This document shows, in pieces, positions 1-10,245 of a stretch of 64,000 nt of DNA. Numbering within the stretch: position 1 is the first letter of the stretch; every line of letters starts with the position of its first letter. A program made the position numbers and the translations under genes. The notes under the pieces are model-generated. The model ran no database searches. It saw only the letters and a program-made list of their open reading frames with translations, and was not told the origin of the DNA. The DNA lies in contig JARBJD010000173.1 of assembly GCA_033064195.1 (NCBI GenBank), forward strand, positions 62,001-126,000, read 5' to 3'. Source of the stretch: Blattamonas nauphoetae. Lineage: Eukaryota > Preaxostyla > Oxymonadida.

Positions 1-562
1 AAATCTACTAAATTTAGCACTTTTCAGTCCTGAAAGCAGCTGAATGCAAATTGTGCAATTTTTGATTTTTTGAGACGCACCATAGTGACAAGTAACATTT
101 CATTTAGAATCACCCATGTCAAGAGAATGATAGAAGCAGATGAAATGAAGAAAAGGAGAAGGAAGATTAGAGTCAACTCGCTTGCTCCATAACTGTGTCA
201 ATGTAGTATCCAAGGACACCGATGCGGTGAACACAGACGATCAACAGGTAGTTGTGAAATGAAAAGGCCAGCCACAGCACGAAACCATCAAGACATTGCA
301 TTCTGTTCGAATTGGATTCAAAAACGTGTCATACTGTTCAGCTGTTCATCGAAATGGAGCCATCAAAATCAAAAAATCACACTGTTTCTTCCAGCGATTC
401 GTCAAAGTGTATCGAATTGGTCTTCACAAAGCGCACAGAGTTCCTCACATTCTTCTCCATCATTTTCAAAATCGCCACGCCTTTGAAAATGAGACTCTTT
501 CGAAATGTTTCTTTCTTGAGCTTTGTCAGTTTGGTGTTGTGAAGAATCTGTGTGAGAATTGA
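1..562. other. No supported gene upstream of the 5-kb element
   Basis: Short open frames exist on both strands here but none has a recognisable domain, a signal peptide or a convincing splice site, and they overlap each other. I see no RNA gene. The stretch ends at the TA dinucleotide (563-564) that is the left target site of the TIR element. Confidence 0.5.
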
Positions 563-564
563 TA

Positions 565-610
565 GTGCCCTCAGAAACCCGCGCAAAATACATAAACCCG
601 CGCAAAATCC
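565..610 (+). repeat. Left terminal inverted repeat
   Basis: Starts GTGCCCTCA directly after TA and contains AAACCCGCGCAAAAT twice with about 19 bp between starts. It matches the reverse complement of 5545-5590 nearly throughout; the main difference is about 8 bases between the two inner repeats. The doubled motif is a plausible transposase-binding site (inference). Confidence 0.8.
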
Positions 611-782
611 GTTTAATCAAAAATCATGATGAATTAATTCCGATGCTCTCGAATTTCACTCCTTTTTACTCACAAACACTTCTTTACCAAGTGATTTCAA
701 ATGAACGTTTTATTTCTGGTTTGATCTCAATTGAATTCTTCAAAAATGTGTGATTTGTGTTGAAATGGTCTTTGAAATGAAA

Positions 783-3750
783 CTACAATGGTCGAAAGAA
801 ATATTCAATGGATGGTTTTCTGATCGAGGTGTTTCCTGATGATCTATCGTACCTCCATGTTCCGCACAAGATCGACGTTCTTTTCCACCCCTGCTTCACG
901 TTCAGTCGTCCTCCCTGTCCCACTCCCGTTCTGTCTGCTGCGTCTGCCGCAGGGTCGATGTCTTTCAATGCTTCTATCCCGTTCGCCACTGTCGTCAAGA
1001 GGGATTTGGTGGGAACAATAAAGGCGAAGAAGGCGACACAAGCGAGGAAGAATGCGACGATGAACGAGATGATGAGGAGAATTTGGAATACGCTGATTGT
1101 CTTTGTCATCTCGCTGATAACAGCTTCGAGGAACATTTTGAATCCGCCACGCAGATCGTACACGAGGAGAGAACCCATGATCTGAGAGGAGAGGACACAA
1201 CGTGAGAGAAAGGGGGATCAGAAGGAGGAGAGTGGAGAGCACACCTGGACGTTCTCGTTGCTGAGTGGCATCCCGCTGTAGGGATTCGGTGCTGTAGCAA
1301 TCATGCGGGCTGCCTCAATGTGCTACAGGATGAGTGCCTGCAGTCCGCTGAAGTTTCCTGTTAGTCAATAAATCCGATTTTCCACTGCACAATCGGCAGC
1401 ATCGAGGGGCATGCATTCAGTTGACTGGGAGAGTGATGAAAATAGCGTGTGATGAGAGAGAAATGAGATCGATGGAAGAAAGCGGACAGAACGAAGTGAA
1501 GATCGCATGGAGGAGTCAAACCTCGAACATCAGTGCGTTGGCCGAGCTGCCCTTCTTCATCGTTGGTTCCACGGACAATCCGTCGAAGATTTGGTCGCCA
1601 GTCGGGATGACGTTTTGGGAGGAGGAACCCTGATTGGCGAGGATGTCGATAGCGTTGTAGTATGTGATCTGAATACGAGTGAAAAGAGAGACGGGGGGAT
1701 GGGTGTAGGAAATGGGTTGCTTGAAGCGGAAGAGAGGATACCTCACTCGCGAGTAGTGCTTGGATCAGGCCCATGTCGGATGAGAGGTGTCTGCTGTCGA
1801 TCCATGGTCCTTCTGCGGATGGGACGATACTCCACCTGGAGAGAAGAAAGAGAAGGAGAATGATGAAAAGACATGAGAAGAGAAGATGAGATGAAGAGAT
1901 GAGGAGGAAAGGCAAATGAGTTGAGAATGTGAGCACACCGCCAACGATTAGGATAATTCCGATCACAACGCGGACGTAGAAAGAGTTTGGGATGAAGTTT
2001 GACATTTTGTTGATTTTGTTGAGCAGATCAATCTGTTGCGGCGCCAGACCGTTTCTGTCCTTCTTCTTTTTCTTTTTTTTCTCTTCCTCCTCTGCCTTCT
2101 TCTTCTCCTCGGCCTCTCTCTTCGCTTTCTGCGATTTTGTCTCTTCCTTCTCGCCGTCTTTCAGCTCGTTCTTCTTCTTATCCTCGTCTTCTTCGTTCTC
2201 CTCTTCGTCCTGATTCTTCTTTCCTATCATTTTCTCATCGTCGTTCACCTGCCCTCGTTCAGAGTTTAGCTCCAGCTCCTCTTCGCTGAATCCAGCTCCC
2301 CGTCGTTGTTCCAAAGGAGTAGCGATTTGGAAGAAAACTTCCCTTCGCTCTCGCTTGAGTTTGTTGATGGTCTGTACAAACTGCACAATCAGGACGATGA
2401 GAGGGAGTACAATCGAGGTTACTCCAACCGCGATGTCGATGTACTGTACGACCAACGACTGTTGTTCGGAGTTGCCACTGGTCCGTTCATGATCACAAAG
2501 TAGAGCTGGGCAGGGAGGCCAGGCCATTCCACGGTGTTTCAGAATCCTTCGTTGATGATGAGAGCAGCTACGTTGACGATGTTGTTGACCAGGTCGATCA
2601 GGTTCATGTTCACGATTTGTGTCTCTGTCATTCACATCGCTGAGGTGCATCCGACTTTGACCTCATTGTACGACGGTATGATGATGGGGATGCCTCCGAA
2701 TTCCATCGTTGAAAATTCATTCGTTGCCGAAGCTTCCTGGTACACATCGTCCAGTCCCTCGCCGAGCGTGGTTGCTCTCCTCTCGAACACTCTGGTGATG
2801 AGACTGGTGCTGGGCATGAAGGTCACGTTCATGGATTCCAGCTGAGTGTCTGTGTATTGTGAGCGGAGCATGAAGAAGTTGGAGTAGAGAACCATATCGA
2901 GGATGGATGAGAGCATGTTTGCGAAGTGGCTGACCTGGTTGGTGTTGACACTGGACGTTGTGGACGTCATCAGCACAACCACACACATCGCCACCATGGC
3001 CCCGACAATCACAATCCCCGACATGATCACGATGGGGATGAACAGAGGCAGGAGCGCTTTCTTGCCCTCGTCTTCTTCTTTTTCTGTTGCCCACTCGACT
3101 GTCCAGCAATAGTCGACAGCTTGCTTCCTCCATTCACTCTGCTCATCGTCTCGGTCACTGTCGTGTCCTCTTCGATGATGTTTGCTTCTGTGAACATCAG
3201 CATGGCTGTGTCATCGTCTTTGTAGATGTCCCTCAGCAGTGCTCCGCATCCTCTGATCACCTGGGCACTTTTTGGGTACTGGCGAAGGAGCAGCTGGAAA
3301 ACATCTCGCGAGTCACGCTCGAATCAGATTGCCTTGTCCAAGAGGAGCAGATACGCTTGTTGGAGGTAGGCGCGGGACATGTCGTGTGCTTTTGTAGCTT
3401 TCGCAAAGTTCAGTTTGAATGACACACCCTGTGAGTTCTGTCCGCCCTGTGAACTTGTCTTTCGCCCATCTTCATCTGGCAGTTTGTGTGGGAAAGATAG
3501 AAGAAAGCTGATCGGCAAGAGAAACGCACACTCTGTTCTTCCTGTATTCTTTCTCGGTCAAGAACTTGATTGCTTCTTGTACCTGCCTTGCGTTGGTGTA
3601 TTTCGGCTCTTTTCGATTCACTTGCTCGCTTAGGAACTTCGACTGGACAGACTTTCCTGCCATCGGACTCGCCCCTGGTGTGGGAAAGGACAGTCCAGAA
3701 CTTGAGCAAGATTGTCGGAATTTTGTTTGGACGGAAAGACAGAGTCGTCT
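783..3750 (-). pseudogene. Decayed TmcB-like polytopic membrane protein gene with introns
   Basis: Read on the minus strand from about 3700 down. First come half-TPR-like segments of the tiny-macrocysts (TmcB/TmcC) type: SRAYLQQAYLLLLDKAI near 3330, and VIRGCGALLRDIYKDDDTAM near 3210 followed by an EANIIEE stretch. Next is a membrane segment (FIPIVIMSGIVIVGAMVAMC, about 3000), a loop, a second segment near 2390 with a Lys/Glu-rich linker, and further hydrophobic stretches near 1950 and 1080 (FQILLIISFIVAFFLACVAF). GT-AG introns are plausible at several places, such as 1630-1690. The frame is broken by at least two frameshifts and by in-frame stops, mostly TGA, so I call it a pseudogene. In the family these are multi-pass membrane proteins of unclear role, often fused to PAS or cyclase domains; none is seen here. 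The family name is moderately sure. Confidence 0.6.
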
Positions 3751-3986
3751 GGCTGAGAATACTTGCAGTTGGAGGGTTTGGGATTGAGAAGACTTAGCTT
3801 TGTATCACGAAGCAGATAATCAGTTTGTCTGTCAGTCCTCGATCACCGATTGTCCAGAGTTGTGAGTAGAAATGGGCGGGGGTGCGGTGAAGTTTGATGG
3901 TGAGTTCACTGTCAGATGCAGTTGGACACCGAGTGAGAAGAGGATCGTGAGTGATGAGAGTGTTGACAGGTAGTACTCAGACAAAA

Positions 3987-5206
3987 TCATCGTATTTCAC
4001 GACAACGTCCATCATTGGTTCCTGCTGAGAGGAAAGTGGCTGATCTTGTTGCTTCTTCTTTTGATGACCGAGATCCGTCTTCGAATGTGAGGAAAGAATT
4101 ATTTGAAGTCAGCTTCGATGAGGACACGTCAATTGTCAGCTCTTGGAATGTCAGTGTGCTTGGGTCGTCCGAGTCGCTGCTCAGTACACGTCTCTTCGAT
4201 GTCATCTCCACAACTCCTCGCTTGTTGTGTCCACTGATCGTCACACAATTCACAAATCCCGTGTATTTCACTGTGATTGCTATGTTTTCGTCGAGCTGAG
4301 CTGAAATCGTTGATCCTCATTTATGTTGTGAGGTGAGAGGGTGATGCGCTCAATTGTTGTCCGGGTGATCTCAATTGGTGCTTCGTTTTTGGTCAGAGGT
4401 TCATCCACTGTGTATTTTATTGGTTATGTCTGCGTTGTGATTGGAGTGAAGTGAAGAGCGTGTGTTGTGAGTGTTTCTGATTCGATTTTGATCGTGCATG
4501 TTGCTGTCCTGATTGTGCGCATTTTTTAAAGACGACGGTGTCCATTTCATTCGCTTGGTTGATGTGATACTGCTGGTCAGACCGACATTTGAATGGAAGA
4601 GGACAGTTGCGTGCTCTATCAAGAACTGCACAAAGTAATTTCGAGTTTCCGCACAGCTCATGTTCAAACTTTCCCCCGAGGCATATGTAGGCCCTCCAGC
4701 GTTATGGTTGGCAAGGAAGACAAGCGACGACGAGTGCTGCTGTTTGTCCCCTATCAAGGAAAGTTCATGTCCTTTCGGTTCGAAAATGTTGGTTTCTGTG
4801 TTCTTCGGCGTGGTGAAGTAATCGGCGATGGGCTTATACTTGACCCTGAGCTCCAATTCGGTTCGATGTCTTCTTCTCCGAACTCCACATTCTCCAGTCT
4901 GATTGCCTCATCATTGTGACTGACGAGGGAAAAAGAGAGTCCTCCTCCAATTTACGCCGCTGAGCACGCTCAACTGTAGCTGCCTTCAAACGAGATTGTT
5001 TTGCTAATCACATACGCCCACACTCCTCCTCCATTTCCCCCCTCTGCAATGCATATGTCAAACGTGTTTTTTGTAAGTATTCCACCAATGTTTGTATTCG
5101 TGATGGTTAGAGTCCCTTGAGCGATGTTGTCGAAGATGATTGCGGATTCTGTTGATGAGCTCGAACATTGATCGATTGTACATCCCTTGATCTCACGACT
5201 AGCCAA
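3987..5206 (-). pseudogene. Beta-helix family gene fragments inside the 5-kb element
   Basis: Three minus-strand open pieces (5206-4970, 4856-4401, 4271-3987) read like the window's giant beta-helix proteins. Examples are GCTIDQCSSSSTESAIIF followed by TLTITNTNIGG, and KYTGFVNCVTISGHNKRGV followed by an LTFQELTIDVSSSKL-type strand. They lie in different frames with stops between and have no signal peptide, membrane segment or kinase tail. They share the strand of the TmcB-like remnant, so capture of one contiguous stretch or two separate captures are both possible. Assignment rests on the strand-turn pattern only. Confidence 0.5.
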
Positions 5207-5544
5207 GTCAATCCTCCATGCGGCACCAATTCCTTGTAACCAACAGAGCCGGAATGTGCAATTCTCAATTCTCGCACTGTGTTTTGTTTATCAATCTTGG
5301 ATTGTGATTGACTGCTAGAATGGCGAGTTATACATGTTCATGCGTCGTCTGGTGTGAGTGAAAGTTGGGAGGAAGAGGTGATATACGCGATGGAGGGCAG
5401 TTTCTCATCCCTCAAGTGTTTGACACAAATTTGACCCACTTTTTGATTTCGATCTAGCTCCATTTTTATAAGTTTTGAGTAACTAGGTCTAAAAAGTGGA
5501 AATATGAAATGGAAGCAATTATTACACAATGACAATCACAGTTT

Positions 5545-5590
5545 TGGATTTTGCGCGGGTTTATGGATAAAAGCGGGTTTTTGAGGGCAC
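5545..5590 (-). repeat. Right terminal inverted repeat
   Basis: Reverse-complement partner of 565-610, followed by TA at 5591-5592. The outer 20 bp differ from the left end at only a few positions. Confidence 0.8.
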
Positions 5591-5593
5591 TAT

Positions 5594-6413
5594 GACTAGA
5601 TAAATTCAAGAAGTCACAAAGAGAAAAGACACACCACGCTGAGAATCAAGGTTGTGTATTCATCTCAGCAAACTTGGGATTTGGTGATGTGCAGGGATGA
5701 GTTGAAACTGAAAACTTGTCGTGACGGAAGAGATCATTGACGGAAAACAATACCTTGATCATTCGTCACATTTCGCACTGAGGGAAAGATGGACCCTCAC
5801 CACCACTCACGGGTCCTTCTCAGTGATAATACTGGTTGAAACAAGAAACTGGATATAACTTCCAAGAATCAAACAGATCAATATCGGTCAGAAATACGTT
5901 CAATCAATCTTTTTCGACTTTAACCTCATCAAATACATTTCGTGAACGTTCGTTTCAATTCTTTTTGAAAATTATGCGATTTACGTCACAATAGACTTCC
6001 TTCATCCAAAAATCGTGGGAGGTGAGAACTCGATCCCACAAGAAAGTAATGAAAACATCGTTCTCTCATTCTGTAATTTACTCCTCGAGTGATACTCTCG
6101 TAAAGTTAAAACAATTTAAAGTTACAGGGATCGAGCAGGATGAGGTGAATCACGTGTCATGTCGCGAAGAGCACGTCCATCATTAATTTTGTTTTACAGT
6201 TTTCACGTCATTCAGAATTTTTTGGTGTCCAATTTTTTGTCACAAGGTGTTGAACTCTCTCAATTATCATTGATAGAAAATTAAAAAATATAGTCTCTTT
6301 ATTCGGAAAAATAAAACCGTTTTACAGCCGGATCAAGACGTCGTGTCGGGTAGTATATTAAAAGAAGCAGGATAAGTGAAAGTGAGAGAGATGTAAAAAT
6401 GGGTGATGCACAC
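5594..6413. other. Intergenic, one hairpin, no gene seen
   Basis: AT-rich and without long open frames. An imperfect inverted repeat at about 5776-5827 (CACTGAG and GGACCC arms pairing with GGGTCC and CTCAGTG) could form a hairpin. No transcript context supports it as a terminator or RNA. Confidence 0.4.
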
Positions 6414-6468
6414 ATGGTTCGGGAACTTTCACTTGGAACAGTCTTTTTGCTTTCGGCTTGGTTGACAT
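6414..6468 (-). pseudogene. Orphan first exon of a kinase-type gene
   Basis: The minus strand encodes an ATG followed by 17 codons (ending LFQVKVPEP) and then a GTGTGC donor. It matches exon 1 of the kinase-SPRY gene at 53545-53449: both share KPKAKR, then VKVPEP, and the same donor in the same phase. No kinase sequence follows downstream on this strand before the 5-kb element, and the SPRY gene to the right is on the other strand. It is therefore most likely a relic of a kinase gene whose remainder was lost, perhaps with the insertion or rearrangement at 5.6 kb. It could instead be a first exon with very distant partners outside the window. Confidence 0.55.
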
Positions 6469-6887
6469 GCTATCGATCTTAAAAAAATTACAGCTGATCA
6501 ACTGACCCATTATTTGGAATTAAAAGTCGCGTCGTCCTTATAAATTGGAGATTGCATGAAGAGAAATTGGAGTACCACGAGGAAGGACTCAGATGTGAGT
6601 TTAACAAACCAGCTGTATCCAGAGATTGTTCAAGTGAATAATGGCTTGATCAATTTCCTCAAATATGTTACCAAATTTTCAACAGGTTTGACCCATCACC
6701 AATCCATCTCAATTCTCTGTTCCTTCCATTGCTATCTCTTTTACTTCCGTCTATCCTCAGAATATCTCGAAAATCGACGACAAAGATGAAACTGTTTGTG
6801 TCGTGATTTTTCTCTTCATCATCGCTCCAATATCTTTGTATCCCTCATCACTCCATTCCCCAGAATTCTCCAACTATTGAATCCGTG

Positions 6888-8064
6888 ATGGAATGGCTGA
6901 GTGATTCGTCTGTCCATCCAAGAAACAAAGTCAACTCTTTCCAATGGTTCCACATTCCCACTCTCCTCACAACCCACATCCAATCACAACAAGAACAACC
7001 AACAAAACAAAACAATGAAGTGCTCTCGCAGCTGCTTCAACGAATGATGACGATCCTGGACGAGTGCTTCGATTGCCACACTCCAATTGCGAACAAGCGA
7101 CTCCTCCACTCTTCTCTCTCCCAACTCTCCCAATCTCCCTCCCTAGACCCCAAAATCAAACGAAAGACGAACCTATGCTTGACAGCGTTGGAATCAATTG
7201 AAGAAGGTCGGTTCGTGCTGGTCGAGATTGACACGCTTGCTTCCATCGACAGATTGCGAAAGGACCATGACGAGCTTCAGGCGATACTCAGCGAATCAGA
7301 AAGAAAGAATACTCAGCTGGAGAAGGAGGCGACAGATCTGCATGACGAAAAGACGAAACATCTTTCAATGATCCAGTCTCTTCAGTTCGAGAAGGAGCAG
7401 ATCCAACGGGAAAACGAGAGACTTCGCGGAGAAAGTGAGAAGAGAGTGGTCGAAATGCAGAAGACGATGGATGTAGTGAGAGATCAACTCGATTCTCACA
7501 TTGGACAGAGTGGAGCGAAAGAATGCATCGTCGCGTTCAGTCCAGAGCACATCACCGTAAACGGATCGACTGTCACCAACATCAGCTGGGGCGGGGCAAG
7601 TTGCTTCACAAAACCAGTCTCGAAGGGCATTCATCGACTGTCCATCAATACAGATGCAACATATCTCAGTTTGTTAATCATCCAATCATCTCTTCCTTCT
7701 TTCAGTGATTGGTGTGTGTGACGCTGCCGAGTATCCAGAATATCTAACGATGGGTGTGTCCAAATCTCCAAAAGCAGGGATGATGCACCAATCGGGATTT
7801 CTCTGGTCAGCTGATAAACAACTTGTACCGAATACGAAAGTAGAGAAAGGGCAGGAATGGTCGGCGGAGGCTGATTTAGAGAGGAGGACACTCCACTTCT
7901 TCATCGACGGTGTCCAACAGAAACACCACTTCAAAACAATTCCTATCCCTCTCGTCTTCGCGATTGATGTTGGCACGAAGGATGTTCCGATTGGGATCAC
8001 GTTTTGGGGAGAGTTGAAGAAGTCAAGTGTGACATTTAAAGGTACAGGACGCAAATTGGGATAA
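6888..8064 (+). CDS. Coiled-coil SPRY-domain protein, copy A (2+ exons)
   Basis: Exons 6888-7668 and 7706-8064 with a 37-bp GT-AG intron join in frame to about 379 residues. The N-terminal block (EWLSDSSVHPRNKVNSFQWF) and a helical region are shared with copies B and C. A coiled coil follows (about residues 115-200), then a SPRY/B30.2-like domain in two halves: VAFSPEHITVNGSTVTNI, then IGVCDAAEYPEYL and RTLHFFIDGVQQKHHF, ending near an ITFWGEL strand. SPRY domains bind protein partners; the partner is unknown. Copies B and C have an extra intron directly after an ATG upstream. The equivalent place here (about 6800) reads GAAACTG rather than GAAATG, so translation probably starts at the ATG at 6888. 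No kinase domain is attached. Confidence 0.75.
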
Positions 8065-8796
8065 ATAGTTGTCGATCATCCTTTTTCTTCAAACATCCAT
8101 CACTCCATCACACATTGATTTGTGTTGATTTCAACGACATTTTGTTCCGCATGTGTCGCACACGATTCTCTTCATCTGACTCCTCTTGCATATAAGTGAC
8201 CTTCAATGATACAACGATGGATAATGAAACCGACTCTAGACACGTATCGAGGATTGATTTGTGGATTTGAGAGAACAAAATCGACTTGATGGGTGTGATC
8301 AAGTTCTCCACAAATGCTCCCGGATTTAAACTCAGTTTCACTCCTCCCATTAATCGCTATTGTTCCTTCCTTGTCAGAGAAATGAAGACTCAGCTCCGAA
8401 AGCTCAACAGTGGAACAGCGAATGCCAGACGACAAAAACACGCATGCTGGACGCAGCCAAACAGATTCTGTCGCACCCTGATGATATTTTTCGAGTTTGT
8501 GACGTTGATTTTAGCACTTCTCTTTTCGTCATCCTTTTCATCGTCATACCTTCGATTGTCTCTGACTTCTCTCATCTCCATTGCTTCTTCTCCCATCACA
8601 AAGATCTTAAACTCCATTTGCACTGACTTGGGAGTGCTCACACCATCCATCTCCGGTCAGGAAGAACCACATCCAGCCGAAATGGCCATCCTGCTCCTCT
8701 CCACCCTCGCCGCTGTTTGTCTCTTTCTCTTTCATCCTCGCTCCATCTTCCTCGCTTCTCCCTTTCCAGACTCTTCCCCCGCCGAAGTGTGTCGAA
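8065..8796. other. Intergenic or possible upstream exons, unresolved
   Basis: A plus-strand stretch at about 8286-8345 (GVIKFSTNAPGFKLSFTPP) weakly resembles the tail exon found next to SPRY copy C, and an open run at 8400-8500 (MLDAAKQILSHPDDIFRVCD) could be an exon of the next gene. Neither has a decisive start. From 8650 on the strand is strongly pyrimidine-rich. Confidence 0.3.
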
Positions 8797-10086
8797 ATGC
8801 TTCCCATCTTCAAACCCCTCCTGAAGCCCAATCTGCCCTCCCTCCCGTCCTTCCTCTCGTCGCCTCTCTGGCTCCTCCTTCCCACTCTCCTCACCCAACA
8901 CGCCTCCTCCCCTTCCTCCGAACCCCTCCTCTCGTTCACACACACTGTGATCAAGCTGTGCCTGGCGTCGTCGCCTCCTCCTCCAATCTCAAACAAGCCA
9001 GCCCTGAACACCGCACTCCGCCTCGTCAAGTCTCACCCCGACATCGCCGTGCGTGCTTCTGCTGATTCGTGTCTGTCTCAACTGCAGCACTTGCCGACGG
9101 GATCAGCTGCGAACGTGCCTCCAACAGCCCCCACCGACCTCGCCTCTCCTTTGGCCAGGATTGCGGAGCTGGAGCGAGAGAACGCGATGCTGCGAGATCG
9201 GCTTGATCGAGAGCACTTTTCGACACTACGGCGGACACATCACCCGAATCGAAGACCGACACTGTTTCCCCAACCAGACGACGACATCGCCTCCAACGAA
9301 CCGTTTTTTGATGTTCTGCGACAGTTCGCCGACTCTCACCTTCCCCGGAATCCTCGCTTTGTGGCATACCTGTGGACAGAGATCCACGCTGTCGCTCGAA
9401 TTGTTGCGAACACGATCCGGACGCCAGTAGGAGAGAATCCGTATTTCATTGCGGAATTTACATTAAGCGATCGTCGGCTGTTGAAATATGCATATGTTGC
9501 ATGTGAGCCCGAATACCTCGCGAACATCCAGACCTTGTCAGTGCCGATCAAGATTAAAGCTGTCATCGACGGATGTGGCGTGAATCCAGTTCTTCCGCAC
9601 CTGACCTTGCTTTCCTTTTCGGTGTGTTCGTCCGATGCTGCTGGGGAGGAGTACGAAGCATTTCTGAAAGACTGCGACTTTTTCATGGACAACCGCCCTC
9701 CAATCGTCGTTCCCGGGCAGGCCTTCCGCTCTTCTGAGCCAGTGAAAGGCCCTTCTTTGAAGAACCCGCAAGATATTCCGTCAGAAAGAAGGCAGATTAA
9801 CACCCCAAGTTTTCGTCAGATCGGACGGGATATAGATTGGCAAATGATCAGAATAGCCAAAGAAACGAAAGTGCAAGATGAATACAAGACAGATCAAAAG
9901 GTGCAAAGGATAAAAGGAAAGGAGGAGGGACCAATGAGTAGTGGAAAGAAAATGATGAAAAGAGAGTACAGCAGATTGAGAAAAGAGGAAGAGATTATGA
10001 GAAGAGAGGAAGAAATTATGAGAAGAGAGGAGGAGAGAATAAGAAGAGAGGAGGAGAGAATAAGAAGAGAGGAGGATGAGTTCTGA
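8797..10086 (+). CDS. Unrecognised protein with a Glu/Arg-rich coiled-coil tail
   Basis: A 429-residue open frame from an ATG. A Leu/Pro/Ser-rich helical N-terminus (about 1-100) resembles the helical block before the coiled coil in the SPRY proteins in pattern only. A short coiled coil (IAELERENAMLRDRL, about 130) follows, then a folded-looking middle (about 165-300) and a C-terminus of near-perfect RREEE-type repeats (about 395-429). The end is a TGA at 10084-10086. No catalytic motif is recognised. The first part is very C-rich at third positions. The true start may be in an exon further upstream, since the open reading frame continues in neighbouring frames; nothing in the sequence decides this. 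Confidence 0.5.
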   Translation: MLPIFKPLLKPNLPSLPSFLSSPLWLLLPTLLTQHASSPSSEPLLSFTHTVIKLCLASSPPPPISNKPALNTALRLVKSHPDIAVRASADSCLSQLQHLPTGSAANVPPTAPTDLASPLARIAELERENAMLRDRLDREHFSTLRRTHHPNRRPTLFPQPDDDIASNEPFFDVLRQFADSHLPRNPRFVAYLWTEIHAVARIVANTIRTPVGENPYFIAEFTLSDRRLLKYAYVACEPEYLANIQTLSVPIKIKAVIDGCGVNPVLPHLTLLSFSVCSSDAAGEEYEAFLKDCDFFMDNRPPIVVPGQAFRSSEPVKGPSLKNPQDIPSERRQINTPSFRQIGRDIDWQMIRIAKETKVQDEYKTDQKVQRIKGKEEGPMSSGKKMMKREYSRLRKEEEIMRREEEIMRREEERIRREEERIRREEDEF

Positions 10087-10245
10087 GACTCTGAGTTGGT
10101 TATCCATCCCGAACTCGTCCAGAGACATCGCCAACTCGGTCTCGTTATTGTTTTGATCATCGCTTCTCTCTAAGCACCACTCTTCTTTTCCCAATTCGTG
10201 AAATCCAATAAAAGGGATGCTCGGTTCGTTTCTCTTCATGGATTC

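Larger units (their letters stand above)
565..5590. mobile_element. 5.0-kb TIR element with TA target site carrying host gene fragments
   Basis: A 46-bp sequence starting GTGCCCTCA at 565 reappears as its reverse complement ending at 5590. Both ends are flanked by TA (563-564 and 5591-5592), the target duplication typical of Tc1/mariner-type insertion. Each TIR holds two AAACCCG copies about 19 bp apart, the same design as the MITEs at 25942 and 19230. No transposase is visible inside. The interior holds two minus-strand host gene remnants: an intron-containing TmcB-like membrane protein, then beta-helix fragments. This is the structure of a non-autonomous element that has captured genomic gene pieces (a Pack-TIR-like element), with introns kept, so capture was at DNA level. 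Alternative: two unrelated TIR halves that only appear paired; I found no closer partner for either TIR. Confidence 0.72.

Noticed and set aside
2040-2220. Long plus-strand Phe/Ser-rich frame
   Set aside because: Mirror of the Lys/Glu-rich linker on the minus strand of the TmcB-like remnant.
8638-9029. Minus-strand Gly/Glu-rich frames
   Set aside because: Reverse complement of a pyrimidine-rich stretch of the plus-strand gene.
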